37,531 nucleotides of DNA from a bacterium. Its GTDB lineage: Bacteria; Bacillota; Clostridia; Lachnospirales; Lachnospiraceae. Shown here piece after piece: positions 28,569-37,327 of this stretch. Made by a program: the position numbers and the translations under genes. The notes under the pieces are model-generated. The model was not told where the DNA came from. It made no database searches and saw only the letters and a list, made by a program, of their open reading frames with translations. The stretch is from the NCBI GenBank assembly GCA_022774325.1, contig JALFNN010000112.1:1-37531 (forward strand), given 5' to 3'. The number at the start of each line of letters is the position of its first letter. Position 1 is the stretch's first letter.

Positions 28569-29087
28569 ATGCAAGGAAAAACGAGAAGGACGTTGATGAT
28601 TCTTGTAGGTGCATACCTGATATATAATGGTGTCAAACTGATTATGGATGTTATGCAGGGCAACCCGAACTACAAGACAGTTTTGATCATTTTCGGAGTC
28701 ATCTTTATTGTATTTGGTGCTGCTACAGTGATTTTGAATATCCGTGAACTTCTGAAGGATATGAAAGCAGAAAAGGAAGCATCCGGTGACGCGGTAAACG
28801 GAGACGATGATGAGAGCGTTGACGAGGTCACAGTTGAGGCAGAAGGAACCGGGAATCCGGCGCGTACTGACAATACGGAACGTGTGTGGAAAGCTCCGAC
28901 CGTTGCTGATGAAAAGAATGAATCTGCAAATTCAGGCGATGGAAAGGACAGCGATGATGGTGAAGTGATGATGGACGAAGACGCAGAGCCTCTGGATGAG
29001 GATCCCGATTTTTCTGAAATGGATGAGGAAGGATGGGGAACTGCTTCCGGAGAAGAAACAGATGAAGAGGCAGAAGAAGAGCCGTAA
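28569..29087 (+). CDS. Two-helix membrane protein with long acidic tail, unknown
   Basis: The 172-residue protein has two hydrophobic helices (about residues 8-27 and 38-57) with a short loop, then a basic/charged hinge ([11 protein letters not shown]) and about 100 residues of strongly acidic, low-complexity sequence (many D/E/S/G, ending EEAEEEP). By the positive-inside rule both termini are probably cytoplasmic. I do not recognise the tail; the helix pair resembles small uncharacterised Clostridia membrane proteins. GGAGGAAG lies upstream of the ATG. It is 41 bases ahead of ispF and probably co-transcribed with it. No function can be proposed. Confidence 0.8.
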   Translation: MQGKTRRTLMILVGAYLIYNGVKLIMDVMQGNPNYKTVLIIFGVIFIVFGAATVILNIRELLKDMKAEKEASGDAVNGDDDESVDEVTVEAEGTGNPARTDNTERVWKAPTVADEKNESANSGDGKDSDDGEVMMDEDAEPLDEDPDFSEMDEEGWGTASGEETDEEAEEEP

Positions 29088-29128
29088 AAAGAAGAATCAG
29101 GTACATATCGGGAAGGAGAAGACGGGAT

Positions 29129-29683
29129 ATGCGGGTTGGAATGGGATATGATGTACACAGACTAACGGAAGGAAGAGATTTGATTCTCGGAGGAGTGAAG
29201 ATTCCTTATGAGAAGGGGCTTTTGGGACATTCCGATGCAGATGTTCTTCTGCATGCGATTATGGATGCTCTTCTGGGAGCTGCGGCTCTCGGCGATATAG
29301 GGAAGCACTTCCCGGATACGGATGAAAAATACAGTGGTATTTCCAGCATGAAGCTGCTTAAACATGTGGCAGGCCTTTTGGAGGAAAATCTGTATATTGT
29401 AGAAAATATTGATGCCACTATCATTGCGCAGAAACCGAAGATGCGTCCGCATATTGCGCAGATGGAGGAAAATATAGCGAGTGCTTTGGGGATTGAGAGA
29501 GACAGAGTGAACGTGAAAGCGACAACAGAAGAAGGGCTTGGATTTACCGGAAGCGGAGAAGGAATTTCCGCTCAGGCAATTTGCGCTCTTGAGAAGATTA
29601 CGAATTTCAGCAGTACGGATGTGATGCAGACTGAGGGGAGAAGCTGCGCCGGCTGCCGGGGATGTATGAGGTCAGAAGAATGA
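29129..29683 (+). CDS. ispF: 2-C-methyl-D-erythritol 2,4-cyclodiphosphate synthase with Cys-rich tail
   Basis: IspF cyclises CDP-ME-2-phosphate to MEcPP in the MEP isoprenoid pathway. The core, residues 1-157, is standard: metal ligands in GYDVH (Asp8, His10) and His42-type [12 protein letters not shown] region, [18 protein letters not shown], and the C-terminal [15 protein letters not shown]. The usual protein stops near 157; this one runs on to 184 with a tail containing SCAGCRGCM, a CxxCxxC group at Cys173, 176 and 179. The tail could bind metal or an Fe-S cluster, or be non-functional read-on. The stop overlaps the next start (ATGA). Confidence 0.95.
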   Translation: MRVGMGYDVHRLTEGRDLILGGVKIPYEKGLLGHSDADVLLHAIMDALLGAAALGDIGKHFPDTDEKYSGISSMKLLKHVAGLLEENLYIVENIDATIIAQKPKMRPHIAQMEENIASALGIERDRVNVKATTEEGLGFTGSGEGISAQAICALEKITNFSSTDVMQTEGRSCAGCRGCMRSEE

Positions 29684-30804
29684 TACTAAGAAAACTAAAG
29701 GCAAACGAGCATGTGCTTACGAGACCACTCTGGGAACGGGTGTTTGACGAAGATACGACAGAATTTTTAGATTATTATTATACTTCCAAAACGGAAGACA
29801 ATGAAATCTACGTAATCGAGAAGGATGGAGAGATTCATTCCATGCTGCATTTAAATCCTTATGTGCTTCAAATTGGTAAAAAGGAAGAAGGCAGCCGATA
29901 TATTGTGGGAGTTGCTACCGACAGAATGTATCGCGGGCAGGGGCAGATGACAGAATTGCTCCGAAAAGCGGTGAGGGATATGTATACGAAGAAACTGCCG
30001 TTTACATTTTTGATGCCGGCAGATGAAAAGATTTATTATCCGCATGATTTTCGCTTTGTGTATGCGGCGGAGCAGTGGGAAGCTTTCATGGCAAATGGGG
30101 AAGTACCGTCGCTGGATGCAATTCTTCACAGCGGCAATGGAAAACGGATACTGCTCAGACCTGCGCTTGCGTCTGATTGTAAGAAAATAGCGGCTTTTGC
30201 GGAACATATTCTGGAAGAAAAATACCAGATTTATGTCAAAAGAGACTGGCTGTATTATGAAACTTTGCTCAGGGAGCAGAAAAGTCAGAAAGGCGGAATC
30301 CTCCTTGCGGAGACAGATGATGAAATCAAAGGGATTCTGGTATTTGATGAAGAAAAGGGTTTTTCGGTACGGGAACCGCTGGTAGAACCGGGATATGAGG
30401 ATATTTTTGAAAAAGGCGGTCTGATCCTTAAGAAACAGGAAAAGAAAAAACCAATGATTATGGCCAGGATCCTGCATGTAGAATCTCTGATGTCGTGCAT
30501 GGCCTGCGATGAGGATACGGAGTTCCAGTTCATTCTTGTGGATCCGGTTATCCGGGAGAATAATAAGATATTCAGCATTAAGGGAAACAAAGAGCATCTG
30601 GTGGTTCGAACGAAACCCATTGCAAAAGGAAAGAGTGACGGCATCCAGATGATTAGTGTGGATGCGCTGACAACGATTTTATTCGGCTATAAGAGTCTGG
30701 AAAAAGTGGAGGAAGAGGAGCAGGAGAAATTCTCTGCGGAATTCAAGGAGAGTATTTCCAAGCTACAGCCTTTGAATCGGATTCTTTTGAATGAAATCGT
30801 ATAA
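29680..30804 (+). CDS. GNAT family N-acetyltransferase, Eis-like
   Basis: The 374-residue protein begins with a GNAT domain containing the acetyl-CoA motif [19 protein letters not shown] (RGQGQM) and continues with a second GNAT-like part and a C-terminal sterol-carrier-like region, the layout of Eis-type acetyltransferases. [15 protein letters not shown] fits the same family. The ATG at 29680 overlaps the ispF stop; an ATG 18 bases earlier is possible. Eis enzymes acetylate aminoglycosides or protein lysines, but clostridial relatives have no known substrate. Confidence 0.85.
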   Translation: MILRKLKANEHVLTRPLWERVFDEDTTEFLDYYYTSKTEDNEIYVIEKDGEIHSMLHLNPYVLQIGKKEEGSRYIVGVATDRMYRGQGQMTELLRKAVRDMYTKKLPFTFLMPADEKIYYPHDFRFVYAAEQWEAFMANGEVPSLDAILHSGNGKRILLRPALASDCKKIAAFAEHILEEKYQIYVKRDWLYYETLLREQKSQKGGILLAETDDEIKGILVFDEEKGFSVREPLVEPGYEDIFEKGGLILKKQEKKKPMIMARILHVESLMSCMACDEDTEFQFILVDPVIRENNKIFSIKGNKEHLVVRTKPIAKGKSDGIQMISVDALTTILFGYKSLEKVEEEEQEKFSAEFKESISKLQPLNRILLNEIV

Positions 30805-30826
30805 TGTGATAATTTTTGCTTTGCGG

Positions 30827-30855
30827 TTGACAAATTAATCAATTTCGCATAGTAT
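30827..30855 (+). promoter_or_regulatory. Promoter of the T-box/cysE operon
   Basis: TTGACA (30827-30832) is followed after 17 bases by TAGTAT (30850-30855). The start is expected near 30862, just before the T-box leader. Confidence 0.75.
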
Positions 30856-30861
30856 ATAGAA

Positions 30862-31141
30862 GAATAGGCAAATAGTTTGAAAGACGAAGAACGAAAAGAG
30901 TAACTTTCCGGAATCTGACAGAGAGGGTTTGTCAGCGGCTGTAAGCAGACCCGAGAAGAAGGATTGTGAAGTGCATTCGGGAGTCGATTCGGTGAAAGGA
31001 TTAACGTGGCATTCAAAGTGTTTAATCATATAGCCGGATACGGAGTGCATCCGTTATATGCATTGAGGAGAAAGGTCGAAAAGCCTTTTAATAGAGTGGA
31101 ACCGCGGAAAACTTCGTCTCTTATCGGGACGGAGTTTTTTT
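30862..31141 (+). promoter_or_regulatory. T-box leader, cysteine-specific
   Basis: The leader carries the T-box sequence AGAGTGGAACCGCGG (31093-31107), the antiterminator element that pairs with uncharged tRNA 3' ends. It is followed by a terminator (AACTTCGTCTC with GGGACGGAGTT, 31110-31136, then a T-run). Upstream are Stem I features including GAGAGGGTTTGTCAG, and the probable specifier TGC (30972-30974) in the GTGAAGTGCATTC segment near the Stem I 3' side. TGC is a cysteine codon, matching cysE and cysS downstream. Low charged tRNA-Cys should therefore raise expression of the operon. The rest of the gap up to cysE (31142-31222) shows no gene. Confidence 0.93.
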
Positions 31142-31222
31142 GTTGCCATGCATGCGCCAACAAGGTCCGGTGGACCATTTGCGAGTTTTATTGCGTTTTC
31201 ACTGAAAGAAAGGAGTAATAAT

Positions 31223-31891
31223 ATGGGTATCGTTTCTTTTGTGAAGGAAGAAATAGAAGTGATCCGAGAACGTGATCCGGCAATTAAGTCTACGATGGAA
31301 GTATTTCTGTATCCCAGTTTTAAAGTAATGTTACATTATAGAGTGGCACATAAGTTATATTTAAAGAAGCACTATTTTCTTGCGAGGTGGATTTCGCAGA
31401 GAGCAGTCCGAAAAACGGGGATCGAGATCCATCCGGGAGCTACCATCGGGAAGGGCCTTTTTATTGACCACGGAAGTGGTGTGATCATTGGTGAGACGGC
31501 GATACTTGGAAATAATGTGACGTTGTATCAGGGAGTGACCCTTGGAGGAACCGGAAAAGAAAAGGGAAAACGGCATCCGACGCTGGAAGATAATGTTATG
31601 GTGAGCGCCGGAGCAAAAGTAATCGGATCATTTACCGTAGGAAAGAATTCCAAGATCGGCGCCGGTTCTGTCGTAATCGAGGAAGTGCCGCCGAACTGTA
31701 CGGTTGTCGGTGTCCCGGGACGAATTGTGCGCATGGGAAATCAGAAGATTCCGAGAACAGATATGGATCAGATTCATCTTCCGGATCCGGTCAAAGCGGA
31801 TATTCAGAAACTGCAGGAAGAAAATATGTGGATGATGAAGAAAATGGAAGAACTGGAAAAAAGAATTGAATTATATGAAATGATGGAATAA
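31223..31891 (+). CDS. cysE: Serine O-acetyltransferase
   Basis: CysE makes O-acetylserine from serine and acetyl-CoA for cysteine synthesis. The 222-residue protein has a short helical N-domain and a left-handed beta-helix of hexapeptide repeats (IEIHPGATIGKGLFIDHGSG). The catalytic pair region IDHGSG has Asp82 and His83; GKRHPT has His118. It ends with a charged coiled-coil tail (about 190-222). The ATG at 31223 has AAAGGAG; an upstream in-frame start would run through the leader. It is the first gene after the Cys T-box and is followed by cysS. Confidence 0.96.
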   Translation: MGIVSFVKEEIEVIRERDPAIKSTMEVFLYPSFKVMLHYRVAHKLYLKKHYFLARWISQRAVRKTGIEIHPGATIGKGLFIDHGSGVIIGETAILGNNVTLYQGVTLGGTGKEKGKRHPTLEDNVMVSAGAKVIGSFTVGKNSKIGAGSVVIEEVPPNCTVVGVPGRIVRMGNQKIPRTDMDQIHLPDPVKADIQKLQEENMWMMKKMEELEKRIELYEMME

Positions 31892-31917
31892 GATGACAGA
31901 TCAGAAAGGGAAGACAC

Positions 31918-33324
31918 ATGAAAGTATTTAACACACTGACAAGAAGAAAAGAAGAATTTGTACCTCTGGAGCCGGGGAAAGTGAAAATGTATGTCTGCGG
32001 TCCGACCGTGTATAATTTTATTCATATCGGAAATGCAAGACCGATGATCGTATTTGACACCGTAAGAAGATATTTTGAATATAAGGGATACGATGTCAAT
32101 TACGTTTCCAATTTTACGGATGTGGATGACAAGATCATTAAGAAAGCAATTGAAGAAGGCGTTTCTGCGCAGGAAATTTCTCAGAGATACATCGCAGAAT
32201 GTAAGAAGGATATGGAAGGGATGAATGTGAAGCCGGCAACCAAACATCCGCTTGCAACCGAGGAAATCTGCGGTATGGTGGAAATGATCGCGGATCTGAT
32301 CGAGAAAGGTTATGCCTATGAGAAAAACGGAACCGTTTATTTCCGCACCAGACGGTTCAAAGACTATGGAAAATTATCCCATAAGAATCTGGATGATCTC
32401 CGCTCGGGCGGACGTTCCCTGCTGGTGACCGGTGAGGATGAGAAAGAAGATCCGCTTGATTTCGTACTCTGGAAGCCGAAAAAAGAAGGCGAACCCGCGT
32501 GGGAGTCTCCGTGGTGTGAAGGACGTCCGGGATGGCATATTGAATGCTCTGTGATGTCTAAGAAATATCTCGGTGAGCAGATCGACATTCATGCGGGCGG
32601 TGAGGATCTGGTATTCCCACACCATGAGAATGAGATCGCTCAGAGTGAAGCGGCTAACGGAAAAGAATTTGCCAGATACTGGATGCACAATGCATTTTTA
32701 AATATTGATAACCGTAAAATGTCCAAATCTCTCGGAAATTTCCGTACCGTCCGTGAGATCAGCGAGCAGTATGATCTGCAGGTGCTCCGCTTCTTTATGT
32801 TGAGCGCTCATTACAGAAGCCCGTTGAATTTCAGTGCTGATTTAATGGAGGCGTCCGCAAATGGTCTGGAAAGAATTGTGAATGCGGTGGATAATCTGAA
32901 ACATCTGATGGGAGCTGCCCAGACGGAAGCGATGAACGAAGCGGAAAATGCGACGTTTGCCCAGACGGAAGAGTTCGTAAAGGAATTCGAAGCTGCCATG
33001 GATGATGACTTTAATACGGCAGATGCAATCGCTGCGATCTTTGATCTGGTGAAATTTGCAAATACTACGGCTTCAGCGGAAAGTTCAAAAGAATATCTGA
33101 AGAAGCTGTTTGATCTGATCGTGAAGCTTGGAGATGTGCTCGGATTGATCCTTGACAAGGAAGAAGAGCTTCTGGATGCAGACATTGAGAAACTGATTGA
33201 AGAACGCCAGGCAGCAAGAAAGGCAAAGGATTTCGCAAGAGCTGACGCAATCCGTGACGAACTTCTGGCGAAAGGAATTATACTGAAGGATACCAGAGAA
33301 GGAGTACAATGGAAAAAAGCATAG
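31918..33324 (+). CDS. cysS: Cysteinyl-tRNA synthetase
   Basis: CysRS charges tRNA-Cys. The 468-residue protein has the class I signatures HIGN (residues 36-39) and KMSKS (267-271). Zinc ligands expected in the family are visible as Cys27 in VCGPTVYNF, the Cys in HIECSVMS, and HHENE. The C-terminal DALR-like helical domain ends with ARADAIRDELLAKGI. Its last 16 bases overlap mrnC. It responds to the same Cys T-box as cysE. Confidence 0.98.
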   Translation: MKVFNTLTRRKEEFVPLEPGKVKMYVCGPTVYNFIHIGNARPMIVFDTVRRYFEYKGYDVNYVSNFTDVDDKIIKKAIEEGVSAQEISQRYIAECKKDMEGMNVKPATKHPLATEEICGMVEMIADLIEKGYAYEKNGTVYFRTRRFKDYGKLSHKNLDDLRSGGRSLLVTGEDEKEDPLDFVLWKPKKEGEPAWESPWCEGRPGWHIECSVMSKKYLGEQIDIHAGGEDLVFPHHENEIAQSEAANGKEFARYWMHNAFLNIDNRKMSKSLGNFRTVREISEQYDLQVLRFFMLSAHYRSPLNFSADLMEASANGLERIVNAVDNLKHLMGAAQTEAMNEAENATFAQTEEFVKEFEAAMDDDFNTADAIAAIFDLVKFANTTASAESSKEYLKKLFDLIVKLGDVLGLILDKEEELLDADIEKLIEERQAARKAKDFARADAIRDELLAKGIILKDTREGVQWKKA

Positions 33325-33797
33325 GATTTGACTGGAAATCCTGTATGTGCGACGTTTTGAAACTGAATGAGGTGGATATCGCAGGATATTCACCTCTTAC
33401 TTTAGCATATATAGGAGATAGTGTATACGATTTGATTATCAAGACTATGGTGGTCAGCGAAGGCAATAAACAGGTGAAAAAGCTGCACCAGGAAACCAGC
33501 AGTATGGTACAGGCTTCGGCGCAGTCGGAGATGATGCGTGTGATTCAGGAGCATTTGACTGAGGAGGAACATGCTGTATACAAGCGGGGGAGAAATGCGA
33601 AAACGGTATCCCCTGCAAAGAATCAGACCCTAACGGATTATCGGCGCGCGACCGGTTTTGAGGCGTTGATGGGATGGCTGTATCTGAAAAACGAATGGCC
33701 GAGAATGCTGGAACTGATTAAAATCGGACTGGAACATTTGAATAAAAAAGAAGAAAAAATGCAGGAGACAGGTTCTGCAGTCAGGGAGAATGAGTGA
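33309..33797 (+). CDS. mrnC: Mini-ribonuclease 3
   Basis: MrnC processes 23S rRNA ends; it is an RNase III catalytic domain without a dsRNA-binding domain. The 162-residue length and LAYIGDSVYDLIIK motif (Asp37, Asp41) are diagnostic, with KNQTLTDYRRATGFEALMGWLYL carrying the second acidic centre. It overlaps cysS by 16 bases, and its stop shares one base with the rlmB start, so translation is coupled. The same neighbour order (cysS-mrnC-rlmB) occurs in Bacillus. Confidence 0.95.
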   Translation: MEKSIGFDWKSCMCDVLKLNEVDIAGYSPLTLAYIGDSVYDLIIKTMVVSEGNKQVKKLHQETSSMVQASAQSEMMRVIQEHLTEEEHAVYKRGRNAKTVSPAKNQTLTDYRRATGFEALMGWLYLKNEWPRMLELIKIGLEHLNKKEEKMQETGSAVRENE

Positions 33798-34549
33798 TGA
33801 TAGAAGAAAATGGAGTAAAAAGCCAGTTGATCGAGGGGAGAAATGCGGTTATGGAAGCATTTCGTTCCGGAAAACCGATTGACAAAGTGTATGTTCTGGA
33901 CGGATGTCAGGACGGCCCGATCCGCAGTATTGTGCGTGAAGCGAAGAAGCATGACACGATTCTCAATTTTGTGACAAAAGAACGTCTTGCTCAGATTTCC
34001 GAGACAGGGAAACATCAGGGTGTCATTGCGATGGCGGCTGCGTACGAATATGCTCAGGTGGAAGATATGTTGGAACTTGCAAAAGAAAAAGGCGAGGATC
34101 CATTTCTGATCCTGCTGGATAATATTGAGGATCCGCACAATCTTGGGGCGATTATCCGAACCGCAAATCTGGCGGGGGCACACGGTGTGATCATTCCGAA
34201 GCGGCGTGCGGCAGGACTCACTGCGACAGTGGCAAAGACTTCGGCCGGTGCGCTGAACTATACGCCGGTAGCTAAGGTCACCAATCTGGTGAAAACGATG
34301 GAAGAACTGAAGGAAAAAGGACTCTGGTTCGTCTGCGCCGACATGGGCGGGGATATCATGTATCATGTGAATCTGAAAGGGCCGATCGGGCTTGTGATCG
34401 GAAACGAAGGAGAAGGAGTGAGCAGGCTGGTTCGCGAGACCTGCGATATGACAGCTTCCATTCCGATGAAGGGGGATATTGATTCTCTGAATGCTTCGGT
34501 GGCGGCGGGTGTGCTTGCTTATGAGATTGTACGTCAAAGGCTGGGTTAA
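33797..34549 (+). CDS. rlmB: 23S rRNA (guanosine-2'-O)-methyltransferase RlmB
   Basis: RlmB 2'-O-methylates G2251 of 23S rRNA. The 250-residue protein has an N-terminal L30e-like part (EGRNAVMEAF) and a SPOUT knot with NIEDPHNLGAIIRTANLAG, LVIGNEGEGVSRL and SLNASVAAGVLAYE, all standard for the family. ATG 33797 is used; a GTG three bases earlier is equally open. It overlaps the mrnC stop by one base and ends four bases before sigH. Confidence 0.95.
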   Translation: MIEENGVKSQLIEGRNAVMEAFRSGKPIDKVYVLDGCQDGPIRSIVREAKKHDTILNFVTKERLAQISETGKHQGVIAMAAAYEYAQVEDMLELAKEKGEDPFLILLDNIEDPHNLGAIIRTANLAGAHGVIIPKRRAAGLTATVAKTSAGALNYTPVAKVTNLVKTMEELKEKGLWFVCADMGGDIMYHVNLKGPIGLVIGNEGEGVSRLVRETCDMTASIPMKGDIDSLNASVAAGVLAYEIVRQRLG

Positions 34550-34553
34550 TTAA

Positions 34554-35174
34554 ATGGAATATGAAAAAATGACGGACGAGCAGCTGATCAGCCGCCTGCG
34601 AGGCGGCGAAAAGCCGATCATGGATTTTCTGATGGAGAAATATAAGGGATTGGTGCGTCAGAAGGCAAAAGCAATGTATCTCTGGGGAGGGGAAAATGAC
34701 GATCTGATCCAGGAAGGGATGATCGGTCTTTTCAAAGCAGTAGAGGATTATGAGCCGGATGCGGGTGCATCTTTTTATAGCTTTGCTGAACTTTGCATTT
34801 CCAGGCAGATGTACACCGCCATCAAAGCGTCCCAGAGAAAAAAGCACTTACCCTTAAATTCCTACGTCTCACTCTATACATCGGGAAAACGGGAAGATGG
34901 AAAAGAAGCGCTTCCGCTGGCAGAGACGATCGAGGCGGGGGCAGAAAGCAATCCGGAAGAATTGCTTCTGAACACAGAGTATGCCAATGCATTTGAGGAA
35001 GAACTGAAGGATCAGCTCAGCAAGCTGGAAAACCGGGTTTTGTATCTGCATCTGATGGGAATGGATTATTTGAAAATCGCAGAAGTAATGGATAAGAGTC
35101 CAAAAGCCATTGACAATGCCCTGCAGAGAATCAAAGGAAAGGCAAGGCATATTCTGGAAGAAAAGAGAAAATAA
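34554..35174 (+). CDS. sigH: RNA polymerase sigma-H factor
   Basis: SigH (Spo0H) directs transition-phase and early sporulation or competence transcription in Firmicutes. The 206-residue protein has region 2 (DDLIQEGMIGLFKAVEDYEP, FAELCISRQMYTAIK), the highly SigH-like HLPLNSYVSLY, and region 4 ending SPKAIDNALQRIKGKARHIL. The place after rlmB is the conserved Bacillus position, though the gene between them there (yacP/rae1) is missing here. It probably ends the T-box operon, since a terminator follows at once; an internal promoter cannot be excluded. Whether this organism sporulates is not visible. Confidence 0.93.
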   Translation: MEYEKMTDEQLISRLRGGEKPIMDFLMEKYKGLVRQKAKAMYLWGGENDDLIQEGMIGLFKAVEDYEPDAGASFYSFAELCISRQMYTAIKASQRKKHLPLNSYVSLYTSGKREDGKEALPLAETIEAGAESNPEELLLNTEYANAFEEELKDQLSKLENRVLYLHLMGMDYLKIAEVMDKSPKAIDNALQRIKGKARHILEEKRK

Positions 35175-35204
35175 AAACCTCAGGAAATCTTCCTGAGGTT
35201 TTTT
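35174..35204 (+). terminator. Terminator after sigH
   Basis: AACCTCAGGA / TCCTGAGGTT stem with a short loop and TTTTTT tail. The opposite orientation is also T/A-flanked, so it can also end tRNA-Thr transcription from the minus strand. Confidence 0.92.
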
Positions 35205-35207
35205 AAA

Positions 35208-35280
35208 AGCTGCCTAGCGGAATCGAACCGCCGACCTCCGCCTTACCAAGGCGACGCTCTACCGACTGAGCCAAGGCAGC
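35208..35280 (-). tRNA. tRNA-Thr (GGT)
   Basis: The minus strand folds as a 73-base cloverleaf: acceptor GCTGCCT/AGGCAGC, TGGCTCAG D-arm, anticodon loop TTGGTAA, GGTTCGATTCC T-arm, and discriminator T. CCA is not encoded. Confidence 0.95.
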
Positions 35281-35303
35281 AGACGCATATCAGCGACTTA
35301 ATT

Positions 35304-35333
35304 AATATAACACACCTTCGTGAAATTTGTCAA
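35304..35333 (-). promoter_or_regulatory. tRNA-Thr promoter
   Basis: On the minus strand TTGACA (35333-35328) and TATATT (35309-35304) are 18 bases apart. Confidence 0.8.
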
Positions 35334-35494
35334 TATGACTTTTGATTTTTTTGAAAAAGTATTATGTTGCGAATTTCTTAGAATGAAGAATCCTGGATTG
35401 CGCATCCGCCATCAGGTATGATATTCTATAAGAAGTGAAAATACGTGGGATGCCATGTGTGGCAGCTTACAGGAGGAGAATAGGGGAGAAACAT

Positions 35495-36178
35495 ATGGGA
35501 AAGGATTCAAAAGATACATTTGCGGTCGATACGCGTAACAGGAGTCTGAAACAATGGGGAGAAGGTCTGTTTGCTTTATTTGTGGGTCTAACAATCGCCC
35601 ATTTGGGCGTCAGCCTTTTTCTCGTGTCGGAACTTGGCTCGGATGCGTTTACGGTGATGATTCAGGGAATTGCAAGAACTCTCGGGCTTAGCATTGGCAC
35701 GGTTCATGTGATTGCATTGATCCTGCTGATGATTGTGATGGTTTTGACGACGAAGGGATATGTCAAGCCGGGGACGGTCGTCTGTGCATTCTGCGGAGGA
35801 TGGATCATAGATCTGTTCCTGTGGATGATCGGGGCTAAAATATCTTCCGGATCGCCGATGTGGATCCGGATCCTTGTTATGTTGGCAGGATGTGTGATAT
35901 TGAGCTTTGGTATGTCCATCGTCATTGAGAGCAACAGCGGTACAGGGCCGAACGATCTGATTGCCATCATATTAACGGATAAACTGAATCAGAAATGGAA
36001 TGTACAGTTTCAGTATGTGAGGATTACCTGTGATATTTGTTTTGCAGTGATTGGATTCCTGCTTGGCGGGCGCCTTGGAATCGGAACGATCGCAGCGGCT
36101 TTTCTGGTAGGGCCGGCTGCACAGTTTTTTTTGCCGAGGAGCCGCAAATTAATCAAAACATGTTTCCCGGATCTGTAA
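35495..36178 (+). CDS. YczE/YitT-like integral membrane protein
   Basis: The 227-residue protein has about six hydrophobic helices and the family markers GLTIAHLGVSLFLVSELGSDAF near the N-terminus and SNSGTGPNDLIAI in the middle, typical of YczE-like proteins (COG2364). ATG 35495 has GGGGAG; an earlier in-frame start at 35435 would add 20 unlike residues. Function is unknown; YczE of Bacillus has been linked to bacillaene/surfactin-type phenotypes only loosely. It is alone between tRNA-Thr and a convergent peptidase gene. Confidence 0.82.
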   Translation: MGKDSKDTFAVDTRNRSLKQWGEGLFALFVGLTIAHLGVSLFLVSELGSDAFTVMIQGIARTLGLSIGTVHVIALILLMIVMVLTTKGYVKPGTVVCAFCGGWIIDLFLWMIGAKISSGSPMWIRILVMLAGCVILSFGMSIVIESNSGTGPNDLIAIILTDKLNQKWNVQFQYVRITCDICFAVIGFLLGGRLGIGTIAAAFLVGPAAQFFLPRSRKLIKTCFPDL

Positions 36179-36180
36179 AA

Positions 36181-36222
36181 GAAAACCTGCCAATGCGTTT
36201 GGAAATGCAATGGCAGGTTTTC
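36181..36222. terminator. Bidirectional terminator between the YczE-like and M42 genes
   Basis: GAAAACCTGCCA pairs perfectly with TGGCAGGTTTTC; the tails are T-rich on both strands. It ends both convergent genes. Confidence 0.9.
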
Positions 36223-36231
36223 TTCTTGAAA

Positions 36232-37251
36232 CTATTTACAAGTATAAGCTTTCAGAAGCAGAAGTGTATTTTTTACTCCGTCCAGATGAGAACGTTCATA
36301 ATTATGTGATGCATAAACACCCGGTCCGATCAGACCGTGCAGAATGTCGTAACCGCTTCTTAAAGTAGCTTCTACGTCCGAACCGTAATGCGGATATACA
36401 TCGATGGCATAGTCGAGTCCGTTTGCTTTCGCAGTGTCGATCAGGGCGCTTGTCACCTCATAATTGTAAGGACCGCCGGAGTCTTTTGCGCAGATGGAAA
36501 CCATGCGCTCTGTGCAGCCCAGGTCGGCACCAACACATCCCATATCAACCGAAATCATTTCTTCGGTATCTTCCGGCACACTGCTTCCGCCGTGACCGAC
36601 TTCTTCGTAAACGGTGAAGACGAGAGAAACCTTGCGATTCAGGGAAAGGTGTTCGTCTTTGACCCATTTTGCAAGGGCTAGCAAGATGGCAGCGGAGAGC
36701 TTGTCATCAAGGAAGCGACTCTTGATATATCCGCTTTCAGTCACTACAGTACGAGGATCCATGGCAATGATATCGCCGACCTGAATGCCGAGAGCGGCTA
36801 CGTCTTCTTTCGTATTTACATTCTCATCCAGAAGAATCTCCATGTTTTTCTCTTCATGATCCGGCTTATCGTCTGCTACATGGACGGAGGGCTCGGTATT
36901 GAGAACAACACCGGTATAAACCTTTCCGTCGCGTGTGTGGATGGTGCAGTTTTCACCGTCGGCAGTTGACCACTGATGTCCGCCGAGTGTGGTGGGACGC
37001 AGACGTCCGTTGTCTTTGATGGAACGAACCATAGCGCCAAGGGTATCGACATGAGCGGCAAGAAGAAGCGGATTTCCCTCTCCACCCAGTGTCACCAGTA
37101 CATTTCCTTTTCTGGAACTCCATGGCTCATACCCCATCTCTTTGAGTGTGGAAAGAAGGTATTCTTTCACTTCGCGGGTATACCCGGAAGGGCTGGCGAT
37201 TGAAGTCAGTGCTTTGAGCTGCTTTGCAGCGTATTCAGTGTAAGTTTCCAT
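36232..37251 (-). CDS. M42 family metallo-aminopeptidase
   Basis: M42 peptidases are cobalt- or zinc-dependent, often dodecameric aminopeptidases; they are often mislabelled endoglucanase M. The 339-residue protein has AAHVDT (His67, Asp69), FLDDK (Asp182), YEEVGHGG (Glu216/217), SVDMG (Asp236) and a C-terminal SHNYERSH. These are the expected metal and catalytic residues in order. The start ATG at 37251 (minus strand) has GGGGGAA upstream. It converges with the YczE-like gene. Substrate preference is not readable. Confidence 0.93.
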   Translation of the reverse strand: METYTEYAAKQLKALTSIASPSGYTREVKEYLLSTLKEMGYEPWSSRKGNVLVTLGGEGNPLLLAAHVDTLGAMVRSIKDNGRLRPTTLGGHQWSTADGENCTIHTRDGKVYTGVVLNTEPSVHVADDKPDHEEKNMEILLDENVNTKEDVAALGIQVGDIIAMDPRTVVTESGYIKSRFLDDKLSAAILLALAKWVKDEHLSLNRKVSLVFTVYEEVGHGGSSVPEDTEEMISVDMGCVGADLGCTERMVSICAKDSGGPYNYEVTSALIDTAKANGLDYAIDVYPHYGSDVEATLRSGYDILHGLIGPGVYASHNYERSHLDGVKNTLLLLKAYTCK

Positions 37252-37327
37252 AAAATCATTCCCCCAAAATGTTAAATTTTATTATGCTTTGTTATTTTAA
37301 TCGTTATCAAACGAAAAAGCAACCCTG

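Noticed and set aside
33638-34537. 299-codon minus-strand open frame antisense to mrnC and rlmB
   Set aside because: Rich in His, Arg, Ser and Cys, typical of an antisense shadow; both sense genes are secure.
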